DNA from: a virus
Direction: 5' to 3' (one strand)
DNA: 31,281 nt
Virus record (IMG/VR): IMGVR_UViG_3300035158_000062
Coordinates: 1 to 31,281 of that record
Every line of letters starts with the position of its first letter. Within the stretch, counting starts at the first letter, position 1. Shown in pieces: positions 5,604 through 14,213 of the stretch. A model generated the notes under the pieces. The model was not told the origin of the DNA. It did no database searches and worked only from the letters and a program-made list of their open reading frames with translations. Both the position numbers and the translations under genes were made by a program.

Positions 5604-7832
5604 ATGAATCCCATCGCCAAACTCGGCAGAAGTATCCGTTCATGGACCGCGGGCCGCAAAAACATCGGCGCCGTGGTCGACCAGCAGGTGGCGCCGTATG
5701 CCACCTACGTCGAACGGCATGGCCTGCCGAACGCCACCAGGCCCGGCACGGATCTGAAACGGTTTGTCCACTGGGCGTACATCTGCACCATGATCAACGC
5801 GCAGGCCGTGGCCAGTGCGCGGCTGCGTCTGTACGTCACGCGCAGCAAGGGCGAGCAGAAGGCTGGCCTGCGTTTCGGTCGTGAGATAGCTGGCCGCACC
5901 CTGAGCCGCCGGGAACACGAACGGCTGAAGGCACGCATCCCAACGAACAAGCGCCTGCAGACATCCGAGGATGTGCAGGAGATATTCGACCACCCATTCC
6001 TCGACGTCTACAACCACCCCAACCCGAACCACAGCACCTACGACCTGAACGAGCTGACGGAAGGCTACAATTCGATAGTCGGCAAGGCATACTGGTGGAT
6101 GGAACTGGATCAGATGCAGGGCAGGCCGACAGCATTCTGGCCACTGCGATCTGACTTCATGCGCGTTGTCCCGGCCAGCGGCGGCAGGCTGGTCAAGGAA
6201 TACATCTACAGCACGAGCACCTCGCGCCAGCACCAGGTCAGCTTCCCCGTCGAGTCGATCGCCGCCTTCCGCATGCCGAACCTGACCAACCCGTATTTCG
6301 ACGGGCTGCCACCCCACAGGCAGAGCGCAGCCGTGGACCGCTACACGAAATATGATGAGTACGATGCCAGCCTGCTGGCGAACAACAACGTCCCGGACTT
6401 CCTGGTCAAGTACAAGGGCCAGATCCCGCACGAGATGCGCCACGAGATCCAGCTGCAGTGGAACCAGCTGATCAGCAGCCACCTGAGCCGTGACCGTGTC
6501 AAGGTGGCCGATGAAGACTTCGACATCGAAAAGCTGGGCCTGACCTCGCAGGAACTGAACTACATCGAAGGCCGAAAGCTGACCATGCAGGAGATCGTCG
6601 CGCTGTACGGCGTGCCGATGAGCATGGTGACGAACGAAGGGTCGAACCGAGCCGTCAGCCTGCAGGGCCGCATCCAGCATGCGACCAACGCAGTGACCCC
6701 GCGCCTGTGCCGGATGGAAGGCACGATCAACCTGGACATCATACCGCTGTATGACGAGCCGCGGCTGTTCGTGGCCTTTGACAGCGTCGTGCCTGAAGAC
6801 GTACTGCTGACCCAGAAAGTCACGACTGGGTATGTCAAGGACGGCATCATGACCCGCAACGAGGCACGGGCCGAACTGAACCTGCCGCCGATCGAGGGTG
6901 GCGACGTAATCTACATCAACATGAACGAGGTGCCACTGGGAACATCGGCAGCCGGGGCGCAAGGCAGGGAGACCGAACCGAAAGGATTTCGCCCCCAACA
7001 CGCCAAGCTCGTCGACACCGAGTTGCCCGGTGGTGCCAATCCTCCGCTGACCAGGCGCGAGAAGCGCATCGTCCGTGAGATCGAAAACATCTGGGAGGAC
7101 ATGAGCGACGTGGTCAGCAAGGTCGACCCGAACGGCAAGTTCGATCCGTCGCAGGTCAAGAGCGAAGTGTTCAGGGAACGGTCGCAGCGTGTCATGCGCA
7201 GCCACATCTCCGCGCAGGCAGAGGCTGGGACACGCGAGGCACAGCTGCAGCTGGCTGAAGCATACGGGGGTGAGCTGCCCACCGTGCGCCCGGCCCAGTT
7301 TATCGAGCGCCCTGAAGTCGTCCGTGCCGTAGACAACCAGTCGCTGAAGTTCGCGGAGAACTTCACGGACATCGCCGAGAAGGATGTGCGCAACGCTCTG
7401 GCTGAAGGCATCAAGAATGGCGAGCGCGTCGACCAGATCCGCGACCGCATCAAGGATGTGTTCGGGGACAAGATCAGCCAGCGCAAGGCTGAACAGATCG
7501 CACGCAGCGAGATGGCCCGCGCCGACAGCCTTGGCAGGATCGAACTGTGGAAGAGCGAGTCGGACATCATTACCGGCAAGGCATGGGACGCGGCCAGCGA
7601 CGCCTGCATCTACTGCCAGGAGCTGAACGGCCAGATCGTGGAAGTGGACCAGCCATTCAAGAACGCGGACGGCGGGGAGTTGACCGAAGGGTCCGAGATG
7701 ACTGTCGAGTACACCAACGCCGAGAACGAGACCAGCACTCGCACACTGAAGCTGAACTATGAAACAATCATGGGACCGCCGCTGCACCCGAACTGTCGGT
7801 GCGTGTTGAAGCCGGTCGTCGTGGAGGGATAA
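5604..7832 (+). CDS. Portal protein fused to a MuF-type head morphogenesis domain
   Basis: A 742-residue protein. Residues about 40-440 match the HK97-type portal family: FVHWAYICTMINAQAVASA near the N-terminus, then a wing/stem region with LTMQEIVALYGVPMSMV and the LxLP-type segment ARAELNLPPIEGGD. Residues about 590-742 are a Mu gpF-like domain, with QIARSEMARADSLGRIELW, DACIYCQELNGQIV and the typical ending PPLHPNCRCVLKPV. Portal and MuF are usually separate adjacent genes; here they are one frame with no stop between. The portal forms the dodecameric DNA gate; the MuF part probably acts inside the procapsid. AGGAG precedes ATG 5604. The protease gene follows within 3 bases. Confidence 0.93.
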   Translation: MNPIAKLGRSIRSWTAGRKNIGAVVDQQVAPYATYVERHGLPNATRPGTDLKRFVHWAYICTMINAQAVASARLRLYVTRSKGEQKAGLRFGREIAGRTLSRREHERLKARIPTNKRLQTSEDVQEIFDHPFLDVYNHPNPNHSTYDLNELTEGYNSIVGKAYWWMELDQMQGRPTAFWPLRSDFMRVVPASGGRLVKEYIYSTSTSRQHQVSFPVESIAAFRMPNLTNPYFDGLPPHRQSAAVDRYTKYDEYDASLLANNNVPDFLVKYKGQIPHEMRHEIQLQWNQLISSHLSRDRVKVADEDFDIEKLGLTSQELNYIEGRKLTMQEIVALYGVPMSMVTNEGSNRAVSLQGRIQHATNAVTPRLCRMEGTINLDIIPLYDEPRLFVAFDSVVPEDVLLTQKVTTGYVKDGIMTRNEARAELNLPPIEGGDVIYINMNEVPLGTSAAGAQGRETEPKGFRPQHAKLVDTELPGGANPPLTRREKRIVREIENIWEDMSDVVSKVDPNGKFDPSQVKSEVFRERSQRVMRSHISAQAEAGTREAQLQLAEAYGGELPTVRPAQFIERPEVVRAVDNQSLKFAENFTDIAEKDVRNALAEGIKNGERVDQIRDRIKDVFGDKISQRKAEQIARSEMARADSLGRIELWKSESDIITGKAWDAASDACIYCQELNGQIVEVDQPFKNADGGELTEGSEMTVEYTNAENETSTRTLKLNYETIMGPPLHPNCRCVLKPVVVEG

Positions 7833-7834
7833 AC

Positions 7835-9124
7835 ATGCAGACGCTGATGAAACTTGCCGAGCTGATGCCGCAGCTGAAGCCGAAGCTGCGCGACGCAATC
7901 AACCAGACCATCAAGAGCGAAGGGCTGTCGGCTGACGCGATCGACGTGAAACGCAACAGCACGTCCCGGCCTGTCGAGGGTCTGAACGAAGGCGAAAAGG
8001 CTGTGATCCAGCGCCCGTCGACGCGCCACCTGGACCGTGACATGGAGATCATCGTGCCCAGCGGCTGGAAACTCGACCAGTTCAAGATGGCCCCGCAGGT
8101 GCTGATCGGTCACGACTACAGCCAGCTGCCGGTCGGATCGGACGACTGGATCATTCAGGACGACATGGGGCTGCTGGCCAAGACCGTCTACGGGGAGACC
8201 CAGCTCGCGAACGACGTGTGGCTGCTGCGTCGGGATGGCCATCTGCGCACGTCCAGCGTGGGCTTCGTGCCGTTGGCGCATACCATGCCGGGGCACAACG
8301 ACTGGGACAAGACGATGCGGAAGCTGGAGAAGGACTGGCCCGAACTGAGCGGCAAGACCGATCAGGTCAGCCGCGTCATCACGAAGGCACTGCTGCTCGA
8401 ACACAGCGAAGTGAGCGTGCCAGCCAATCCCTACGCCCTGACCGTCGAGGTGGCGAAGGGCCGCATGGAACTGACCGAGGACATGATCAAACGGTTGGCG
8501 CTGCCCCGCAACCAGGGCGAGATCACCAAGGCGCTGAAGGATGGCAAGATCAGCGGGGACGATGCCCAGTTCCTAATCGACACGCTGTCCGGTGAAGTCA
8601 AGGCGTCGATCCCGTTTGCGGTCCATGGCCAGACATCGTTGGCCCCTGAAGGCACGAAGTGGGACGGTCAGCGTCAGGTTGCACGGGCCGACGTGGAGCA
8701 GCTGCGCAAGATGTGCGCGTGGGTTGACTCGGAGAACGAGGAAGACAAGAGCGCCTACAAGTTCCCGCACCACCTGGCAGAGGACAACCTGTCAGTCGTG
8801 TGGCGTGGCGTATCGGCTGCAATGGGTGCGCTGCTTGGTGCTCGTGGTGGGGCTGACATCCCGGCGAAGGACCGGCAGGGCGTCTATCAGCATCTGGCCC
8901 GGCATTACAAGCAGTTCGACAAGGAACCGCCCGAGCTGCGCGAGTACACCGCCGAGGAACTGACCAAGCTGCTCACCCCTGAAGAGCCGCAGCAGCCAGA
9001 GCCGAAGGGTGCAGTCATTCGCACGTCTGCAAAACTGATAAGCAAAGCGACACTGATTCAGCCTGCACTGATCAGCGCGGACGTGGTGAGAAACGAACTT
9101 GCGCTGCGAAGCGGCAAAGTGTAG
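7835..9124 (+). CDS. Prohead protease (HK97/U35-like) with C-terminal extension
   Basis: A 430-residue protein. The N-terminal protease domain (about residues 55-205) shows LIGHDYSQLPVG (His93), LRTSSVGFVPL (Ser140/Ser141) and LLEHSEVSVPANPYA (His190 to Glu192), matching the order of key residues in HK97-type prohead proteases. These cleave scaffold or the capsid delta domain during head maturation. A second domain (about residues 280-370) with YKFPHHL, VVWRGVSAAMGALLGARGG and VYQHLARHYKQF is found fused to proteases in other phages and might act as scaffold. Start at ATG 7835, preceded by GGAGGG; the longer frame from 7799 lies inside the portal gene and is rejected. Confidence 0.92.
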   Translation: MQTLMKLAELMPQLKPKLRDAINQTIKSEGLSADAIDVKRNSTSRPVEGLNEGEKAVIQRPSTRHLDRDMEIIVPSGWKLDQFKMAPQVLIGHDYSQLPVGSDDWIIQDDMGLLAKTVYGETQLANDVWLLRRDGHLRTSSVGFVPLAHTMPGHNDWDKTMRKLEKDWPELSGKTDQVSRVITKALLLEHSEVSVPANPYALTVEVAKGRMELTEDMIKRLALPRNQGEITKALKDGKISGDDAQFLIDTLSGEVKASIPFAVHGQTSLAPEGTKWDGQRQVARADVEQLRKMCAWVDSENEEDKSAYKFPHHLAEDNLSVVWRGVSAAMGALLGARGGADIPAKDRQGVYQHLARHYKQFDKEPPELREYTAEELTKLLTPEEPQQPEPKGAVIRTSAKLISKATLIQPALISADVVRNELALRSGKV

Positions 9125-9163
9125 ATTGGTTTCGCATATTTGATACGAGGCACACCGCAAGGG

Positions 9164-9178
9164 GGCGACACGTTCGCC
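9164..9178 (+). other. Small hairpin in the leader of the capsid gene
   Basis: GGCGA-CACGT-TCGCC forms a perfect 5-bp stem with a 5-base loop, 41 bases before the capsid start, in the 95-base gap after the protease gene. It has no U-tract. It could protect or process the capsid message, or be incidental. Confidence 0.25.
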
Positions 9179-9219
9179 AGGATGCGAGCCGACAAACGCA
9201 ACACAGGAGATTCACACGA

Positions 9220-10605
9220 ATGAAGATCAAACTGTTGGAAGACTGGGGCGAGTTCGGCAAGGGCGACGCCATCACGCTGGACGACGAAGCAACCGCCAAG
9301 GAACTGATCGCACAGGGTCTGGCCGAAGCATTTGACCCGATCGAGGCCGGGAAGGCGCAGGCCGCTGCACGTCAGCAGGCCAAAGCCGACCGCCAGGAAG
9401 TGGTCAAGGAAGTGATCGACGCGCTGAAGGAAGAGGCCAAGACCGGCGACTCTCCCATCTTCACGCACGACAAGTCCGACGACGACACCACGCATGGCTA
9501 CTGCCCGAACGGCAGCAAGGCCAGCAAGGGCGAGAAGGTCATCGGCATGGGCAAGTTCGCGTGCGACGTCGCGGCCCTCAAGATGGACGGCGTGGCCAGT
9601 GAGCGCCTCGTCAAGATGCGCCAGCGCACAGAGGAACAGCTCAAGGCGGCAAAGGCCGCAGGCGACGTCATGAACGTCGGGACCGACAGCGAAGGCGGGA
9701 TCCTGCTTCCTTCTGGTTTCTCGCTCGAACTGCTTCAGCCCCAGAGATACATGCCTATCGTTGAGCCGCGTGCCATGCGCGTCAACATGGACACCCTCAC
9801 GATGGACCTGCCGGTGATTCAGGATGATGACCGTTCGAACGGCACCGTCTTCGGCAACGTCCAGGCTTTATGGCTGGAAGAGAACGCGACGATCACGGAG
9901 TCGTCCCCGAAGTTTTCGAACCGCAGCCTGAAGCTGAAGCCTCTGGCCGCGTTCCTGAAGGCATCGCACATGGCTGTGAAGTTCAGCCCGATGGCTGTCG
10001 GCTCCATGCTTACCGGCATGGGCGGCGACGCAATCGCGTGGGCCAAGGACAGCGCCTACCTATTCGGCACCGGCGCAGGCAAGCCTCTCGGCATGTTCGA
10101 GTCAGGCGCCAAGCTGGCGATCAGCAAGGAAGACGGCCAGGAAGCGAACACGATTGTTCTCGAGAACACCGTGAAGCAGCTGGCTCGGTTCCGTGGACTG
10201 GTCGGCCCCAGCTCGGCAGTGTGGCTGGCGAACCAGACGGTCCTCCCGCAGCTGTTGCTCCTCAACGTGAGCGTCGGCACGGGTGGTGCGCCTGTGTTCA
10301 TCCAGAACAACAACGCCGCCGGGGCACCGCAGCAGAATCTGTGGGGCTTCCCGATCAGCTATTCCGAGAAGGCAAAGGCGCTCGGTACCGAGGCAGACCT
10401 GTCGCTGGTCGACCTCGCACGCTACCTGTTCGCAGTTGGCGGGGCGACCGAGATCGCCGAGTCGATCCACCTGGACTTCGACACCGGCAAGCACGCGTTC
10501 AGGCTGATCGCCTATGCAGACGGCCAGCCCATGGACGACAGCGTCTACAGGCCTGAGAACGGTGACACGCTCTCTGGCTTCGTGACCATCGAGACGCGTT
10601 CGTAG
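9220..10605 (+). CDS. Major capsid protein, HK97 fold
   Basis: A 461-residue protein. Residues 1-40 form a small module (KIKLLEDWGEFGKGDAITLD) common at the start of phage head proteins. Residues about 42-80 are a charged helix and up to about 145 resemble a delta/scaffold domain. The HK97 core starts near residue 152 (DSEGGILLPSGFSLELLQP), followed by an E-loop/spine region and an A-domain with WAKDSAYLFGTGAGKPLGMF and LWGFPISYSEKA. The N-terminal part is probably removed by the preceding protease during maturation. AGGAG precedes ATG 9220. A GC-rich hairpin follows the stop. Confidence 0.93.
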   Translation: MKIKLLEDWGEFGKGDAITLDDEATAKELIAQGLAEAFDPIEAGKAQAAARQQAKADRQEVVKEVIDALKEEAKTGDSPIFTHDKSDDDTTHGYCPNGSKASKGEKVIGMGKFACDVAALKMDGVASERLVKMRQRTEEQLKAAKAAGDVMNVGTDSEGGILLPSGFSLELLQPQRYMPIVEPRAMRVNMDTLTMDLPVIQDDDRSNGTVFGNVQALWLEENATITESSPKFSNRSLKLKPLAAFLKASHMAVKFSPMAVGSMLTGMGGDAIAWAKDSAYLFGTGAGKPLGMFESGAKLAISKEDGQEANTIVLENTVKQLARFRGLVGPSSAVWLANQTVLPQLLLLNVSVGTGGAPVFIQNNNAAGAPQQNLWGFPISYSEKAKALGTEADLSLVDLARYLFAVGGATEIAESIHLDFDTGKHAFRLIAYADGQPMDDSVYRPENGDTLSGFVTIETRS

Positions 10606-10624
10606 AACTGAGACAACGCTCTGC

Positions 10625-10644
10625 GGGGGCGTAACCGCGCCCCC
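10625..10644 (+). terminator. GC-rich hairpin after the capsid gene
   Basis: GGGGGCG and CGCCCCC form a perfect 7-bp stem around the loop TAACCG. It sits 20 bases after the capsid stop and is followed by TTGAGC rather than a U-tract. It could be a weak attenuator or a 3'-end stabiliser that raises capsid message relative to the genes downstream. Confidence 0.5.
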
Positions 10645-10679
10645 TTGAGCAAAACTGACAGGACCGACAGGAGAAGACG

Positions 10680-11159
10680 ATGAAGCAACTGACACCGGAG
10701 TTCTCAGCTCTGAAGCAGGCCGTGGAACCGCAGGCTGCAACTAGCCTGACCGCGTCCTACGCGAACCTCGCGAACTACGCGATGCTCGAGATCATCATCA
10801 GCCTGGACATTTCGTCCGGTACTGACACGGGTGCCGTCGCACTGCAGCAGGCAACGTCTGCCGCGGGCGCAGGTGCCAAGGCCCTCGGGTTTGACAAGAT
10901 GTGGGCGAACTTGGACGTCGCCGCGAACGGCTCGACCGAAACCGAGACAGCCGTGACCAGCGACACGTTCAACGCAGGCGGTGCTGCAAAGCGCATGACC
11001 TACCGCATCGTCGTCAACGCTGACAGCCTTGACTCGAACAACGATTTCGACCACGTCAACGTGACGGTCGGCGACATCACGAACGGGACCATCGACGTGC
11101 TGTACCGTGGCTATCAGCCGCGCTACCGTGGCGCTGCGTCCGAAATGCCGGCACTTTAG
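10680..11159 (+). CDS. Probable head decoration or capsid-associated protein
   Basis: A 159-residue protein right after the capsid gene, with AGGAG 8 bases before its ATG and hairpins on both sides. It is rich in Ala, Thr, Asp and Asn, lacks a signal peptide, and ends with a beta-like stretch (YRIVVNADSLDSNNDFDHV, then DVLYRGYQPRYRGAA). Small proteins with this kind of composition in this position are often capsid-decoration or virion proteins. No family is named with confidence, so the role comes from position, its own ribosome-binding site and its hairpin-bounded unit. Confidence 0.55.
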   Translation: MKQLTPEFSALKQAVEPQAATSLTASYANLANYAMLEIIISLDISSGTDTGAVALQQATSAAGAGAKALGFDKMWANLDVAANGSTETETAVTSDTFNAGGAAKRMTYRIVVNADSLDSNNDFDHVNVTVGDITNGTIDVLYRGYQPRYRGAASEMPAL

Positions 11160-11185
11160 TCGGGCACATGAACTGAAACGGAACA

Positions 11186-11211
11186 GGGCAGGCTGGGCAA
11201 CTGGCCTGCCC
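11186..11211 (+). terminator. Hairpin terminator-like structure after the decoration gene
   Basis: GGGCAGGC and GCCTGCCC form a perfect 8-bp GC-rich stem with a 10-base loop, followed by TTATCGT. The tail has few Ts, so termination would be partial. With the hairpin at 10625-10644 it brackets one highly placed virion gene. Confidence 0.55.
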
Positions 11212-11231
11212 TTATCGTAGGGAGAAACACC

Positions 11232-11720
11232 GTGAAGAAGTACGCACCTGCAATCGCAGCCGCTTTCGTTCTGACGCTGGCCCTTGCGCTGGCCGGGAAC
11301 ATCAAGGTGAAGCACACTGGTCCGTCAGGCCAGGGCGACCTGGTTTATTACGCGCCTTCAACAGGCACCACGAACATTCACTTTGGGACCAACGGCGTTG
11401 AGCTGCTGACCCTCGTGGATGGTTCACTCGAAAGTGCCGGTCTGAGTCTGGCCAGCAACAAGTTTCTCGTGGGCAACGCTTCTGGCGTGAGCGCCGAGGT
11501 GACGCTGTCCGGCGACGTGCTGAGTTCCTTTGACGGGACCATGGCACTGCAGACCAACGTGGTCGTCGACGCTGACATCAATGCCAGCGCGGCCATCGCC
11601 GAGAGCAAACTGGCGCTGGTCGGCGTGACCACCAACATCTTCGACGTGATGATGGGCGACAGCACCACGAACCGTCTCGTGTTCACTAACGGCATCTTCA
11701 AGTCGTTCTCGTCTCTGTAA
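11232..11720 (+). CDS. Exported fibre-like repeat protein in the head module
   Basis: A 162-residue protein from GTG 11232 (AGGGAG upstream). A typical Sec signal peptide (KKYAPAIAAAFVLTLALALA, cut near residue 22) leads into a beta-rich region. The later part contains NKFLVGNASGVSAEVTLSGD and DADINASAAIAESKLALVG, a motif pair I associate with phage fibre and structural proteins in environmental phages. A leader on a gene inside the head module is odd, because virions assemble in the cytoplasm. It may be a displayed head fibre, a periplasmic or surface protein, or a virion protein with a hydrophobic membrane anchor. Assignment is by motif memory. Confidence 0.6.
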   Translation: MKKYAPAIAAAFVLTLALALAGNIKVKHTGPSGQGDLVYYAPSTGTTNIHFGTNGVELLTLVDGSLESAGLSLASNKFLVGNASGVSAEVTLSGDVLSSFDGTMALQTNVVVDADINASAAIAESKLALVGVTTNIFDVMMGDSTTNRLVFTNGIFKSFSSL

Positions 11721-11731
11721 GGGGGTGCGTC

Positions 11732-12187
11732 GTGCGCGATAAAATGCTGAAGGGTGCTCTTGCCGTCTGTATTGCGGCGCTGATTGTCTTGGCCTTTGCC
11801 ATCAAGTACGAGGCCAACGCCGAAGGCACCGTCACGCTCGGCGACAGCCCGAACCGACCCATGCGGTCGGTCGCGTACAGCTGGGCGATCACGACCAACG
11901 CGTTTGTTGCAGCCGACGCCACCAGGCCGTCCGGTCAGATCGAGCGCGTGGTGATCCCCGGCCAGTCGACGACGAACACCTACGACGTGCAGCTGTTGGA
12001 CACCAACGGCGTCGACCTGTTCGCTGGGGCTTTCACGGGCCTGACCAACGCGACCAAGGAAGTGCGGTCTGGGCACAGCACGAACTTCCCCGTGGCCGTC
12101 GACGGATCACTGACCCTCGTTGTTACGAACTACGCCATAGGCGCACACGTCGAGACCAGTGGAGTGGTCCGCGTGTACTGGAGGTAA
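11732..12187 (+). CDS. Exported small virion-region protein
   Basis: A 151-residue protein starting at GTG 11732, with AAGGGGG just upstream. Residues about 5-29 form a hydrophobic leader ending in EANA, a plausible AxA-type cleavage site. The mature part is a beta-sandwich-like domain (PMRSVAYSWAITTN, QIERVVIPGQST, YDVQLLDTNGVDLFAGA). I recall similar leaderless domains in phage structural modules. It follows the fibre-like gene by 11 bases and precedes a small lysine-rich gene. Function unknown; possibly a surface or neck-associated protein. Confidence 0.55.
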   Translation: MRDKMLKGALAVCIAALIVLAFAIKYEANAEGTVTLGDSPNRPMRSVAYSWAITTNAFVAADATRPSGQIERVVIPGQSTTNTYDVQLLDTNGVDLFAGAFTGLTNATKEVRSGHSTNFPVAVDGSLTLVVTNYAIGAHVETSGVVRVYWR

Positions 12188-12193
12188 AAGACC

Positions 12194-12445
12194 ATGTCGC
12201 AAGAATTGAAGATCGAAGACCGCAGCGTCGTGTCCGTAGTCGACAAGGGCAAGCAGATTGTCATCATGCACGGCAACACCGGCTCGGGTCGGAATGAAAC
12301 GCATGTGCTGACCCGCGAGAATGACGACGAGGTGCTGAAGGTCCACGTCACGCTCGGCGAGGAAGCACCGGCGAAGAAGCCTGCCAAGAAGGCTGGCAAG
12401 AAGAAGAAGTCCGAAGACGGTGAAGACGGCTCCGGTAGCGAATAA
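12194..12445 (+). CDS. Small protein with lysine-rich tail
   Basis: An 83-residue protein with GGAGGT 10 bases before its ATG. The first 55 residues look like a small beta-rich domain (KQIVIMHGNTGSGRNETHV). The rest is a KKPAKKAGKKKK run followed by an acidic Glu/Asp/Ser end. Such basic tails occur in proteins that contact DNA or the acidic capsid interior. It lies between the exported pair and the first connector, so a head-related role is possible. Confidence 0.6.
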   Translation: MSQELKIEDRSVVSVVDKGKQIVIMHGNTGSGRNETHVLTRENDDEVLKVHVTLGEEAPAKKPAKKAGKKKKSEDGEDGSGSE

Positions 12446-12474
12446 GCAGATCACCCAGCCACGAGGTACGAAGC

Positions 12475-13344
12475 ATGCTTCTGACGAACCTGGCAAAGTA
12501 CAAGGTCTATCTGGGACTGGACACTGCCGACACGGACGACGACGGGCAACTGACGGCGATCATCACGGCGGCGTCTGCGATGATTGCCACTGTGCTCGGT
12601 CGCACGTTCGAACAGGCTGAATACCGGACGTGGCTGGATGGCACCGGCGGCCAGTACCTGCGCCTGCCGAACTACCCGATCAACGACATCCTGCAGGTCA
12701 GCCTGCAGGAGCAGCGCGTTGCGACCCTGCAGAACAGCGGGGCGCAGCGTGCCATGGTCGCCTGCGACGGCACGACGCTGAAGCTCACGGACGTGTCGAC
12801 GGCTGGCGTGAAGACCACGAACGAGATCACACTGGCCGACTACCCGACAGTGACGGCGCTGGCAGCACAGATCGAGACATTCAGCGGCTGGTCCGTGACG
12901 ATCGACAGCGGTGAAGGCACCGAGTACACGCCGAACATCAAGCCCCTGCGGGCAATGGATGCCACGGCGACGGGGCGGGATGCCGAACTGATCGTGCCGA
13001 TCGAGAGCGAGTCCGGCATGCTGGTCGATGAGACACACAGGTTGCTGCAGCGCGAACCAGGTTGCGGCTGGCCGCGTGGTCGTCAGAACGTGTTTGTCTG
13101 GTACGATGCCGGCTATGACTGCCCAGCCATTGACGGTGGTCCAGATGACGGCAACGTGCCGCCCGAGCTGGAAGCCATCACGAACGAGATCGTGCAGCAG
13201 ATATTTGACGCTAGCGAGGTCGACGCGAACATGGAGTCCGAGCGCATCGGGAACTACCAGTACAAGCTGGGCAGCAACCGCGTGCGCGGCGTAGTTACGA
13301 GCCGGCTGCGTCAGCTGAACTTCTTCCGTAATTACATGATTTGA
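12475..13344 (+). CDS. Head-tail connector (adaptor, HK97 gp6-like)
   Basis: A 289-residue protein. The N-terminus (YKVYLGLDTADTDDDGQLTAI, then ITAASAMIATVLGR) and the C-terminal helix match the phage adaptor family that binds under the portal. This protein is longer than typical adaptors (about 100-200 residues). The extra part, about residues 75-200, is beta-rich with TLKLTDVSTAGVKTTNEITL and looks like an inserted domain that could decorate the neck. GAGGT lies upstream of ATG 12475. Followed by stopper, gp10-like and tail-completion genes, the normal order. Confidence 0.75.
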   Translation: MLLTNLAKYKVYLGLDTADTDDDGQLTAIITAASAMIATVLGRTFEQAEYRTWLDGTGGQYLRLPNYPINDILQVSLQEQRVATLQNSGAQRAMVACDGTTLKLTDVSTAGVKTTNEITLADYPTVTALAAQIETFSGWSVTIDSGEGTEYTPNIKPLRAMDATATGRDAELIVPIESESGMLVDETHRLLQREPGCGWPRGRQNVFVWYDAGYDCPAIDGGPDDGNVPPELEAITNEIVQQIFDASEVDANMESERIGNYQYKLGSNRVRGVVTSRLRQLNFFRNYMI

Positions 13345-13353
13345 GGTGGCCGG

Positions 13354-13683
13354 GTGAGCATTCGCAGCCTGATCAAACGTGGTCCGGTGGTCGAGGTCTA
13401 CACCGTCACCACTGGCCAGGACAGCGGCGGCGGCCCTGTTCCTGTTGAGTCCCTGCAGTTCACGGCTCACGCATTCCGGCAGACCCTGTCCGGCAATGAG
13501 ACGCTGATGGGCGGCACGGAAGGCACGATCGTCACGCACCGCTTCTTCTTCCGCAAGAACGTCACGCTGTACGAGTCGGACGTGATCAAGTACGGGGGCG
13601 ACACCTACGACATCCAGTTCATCGACAACCCTGAAGCGTTCACCCACCACTTTGAAGTGCTGACGCACAGGAGGCGGTCCTGA
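13354..13683 (+). CDS. Head closure / stopper-like protein
   Basis: A 109-residue protein from GTG 13354 (GAGGT upstream). It shows the small beta-barrel pattern of head-tail joining proteins: TAHAFRQTLSGNE, THRFFFRKNVTLYESDVIKYGGDTYDI. In such phages a protein of this size and place seals the portal channel after packaging. It ends in a TGATG overlap with the next gene. The call rests on pattern and position. Confidence 0.65.
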   Translation: MSIRSLIKRGPVVEVYTVTTGQDSGGGPVPVESLQFTAHAFRQTLSGNETLMGGTEGTIVTHRFFFRKNVTLYESDVIKYGGDTYDIQFIDNPEAFTHHFEVLTHRRRS

Positions 13684-14213
13684 TGCCGTCAGTGTTTGAC
13701 AAGGGGGCGAACAGGTTTCGAGATGTCACCACTGGCCGCTTCGTCGCGGCAGGCACTGGGACGACCGACAAGCCAGCGGCAGCGGCTACAGAGAAGAGCA
13801 GTCGGGGCGGCCAGAAGTCTGCCACGAAAGGTGGTGGTGGTTCCAACTTCTACCCCGGCAAGTTCACTGGCACCATGATCAAGAAGAAAAGCCGCCAGCT
13901 ACGGATCATTGCCGTGAAGCTGGAAGCCGACATAATCTCGAACTTTTCCGCTGGCAACGCATCCGGAGAGACGCCGTCGGCTGCGTTTGAGATCCCCCGC
14001 GTGGTCACCGGCACGCTGAAGCGTTCAATCGGGCGGCAGAAGATCAGTCGCTTGGTGTACCGGGTGGGCAGCAGCCTGAAACCGCAGGGGGGGCACCCGA
14101 GCTACGCATGGCTGCTGGAGATCGGCACAGAGAACATGCTGCCCCGGCCTTGGCTGCGTCCAGCTTTCGATCGCAACCGTGAAGAGATGACCCGCATCCT
14201 GAGTGAGATATGA
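13683..14213 (+). CDS. HK97 gp10-like neck/tail connector
   Basis: A 176-residue protein. The C-terminal half has the signature of the HK97 gp10 family: YAWLLEIGTENMLPRPWLRPAFD, close to the usual 'y...vEfGT..mparPflrpA'. The first 60 residues are Gly/Ser/Ala-rich and probably flexible. Members attach to the tail-terminator end of the neck. It starts in a TGATG overlap and ends in an ATGA overlap with the next gene. Confidence 0.82.
   Translation: MPSVFDKGANRFRDVTTGRFVAAGTGTTDKPAAAATEKSSRGGQKSATKGGGGSNFYPGKFTGTMIKKKSRQLRIIAVKLEADIISNFSAGNASGETPSAAFEIPRVVTGTLKRSIGRQKISRLVYRVGSSLKPQGGHPSYAWLLEIGTENMLPRPWLRPAFDRNREEMTRILSEI

Noticed and set aside
5640-7898. A 752-codon open frame on the minus strand
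   Set aside because: It mirrors the portal gene in a GC-rich region where antisense frames stay open; no motif, start signal or partner supports it.
9099-9130. TTGCGC-17-TAGATT as a capsid-gene promoter
   Set aside because: Only a weak match (three and two mismatches) and inside the end of the protease gene; could be chance.
12451-13668. A long minus-strand frame (405 codons)
   Set aside because: It runs antisense to the connector and stopper genes, has no ribosome-binding site and gives low-complexity sequence.
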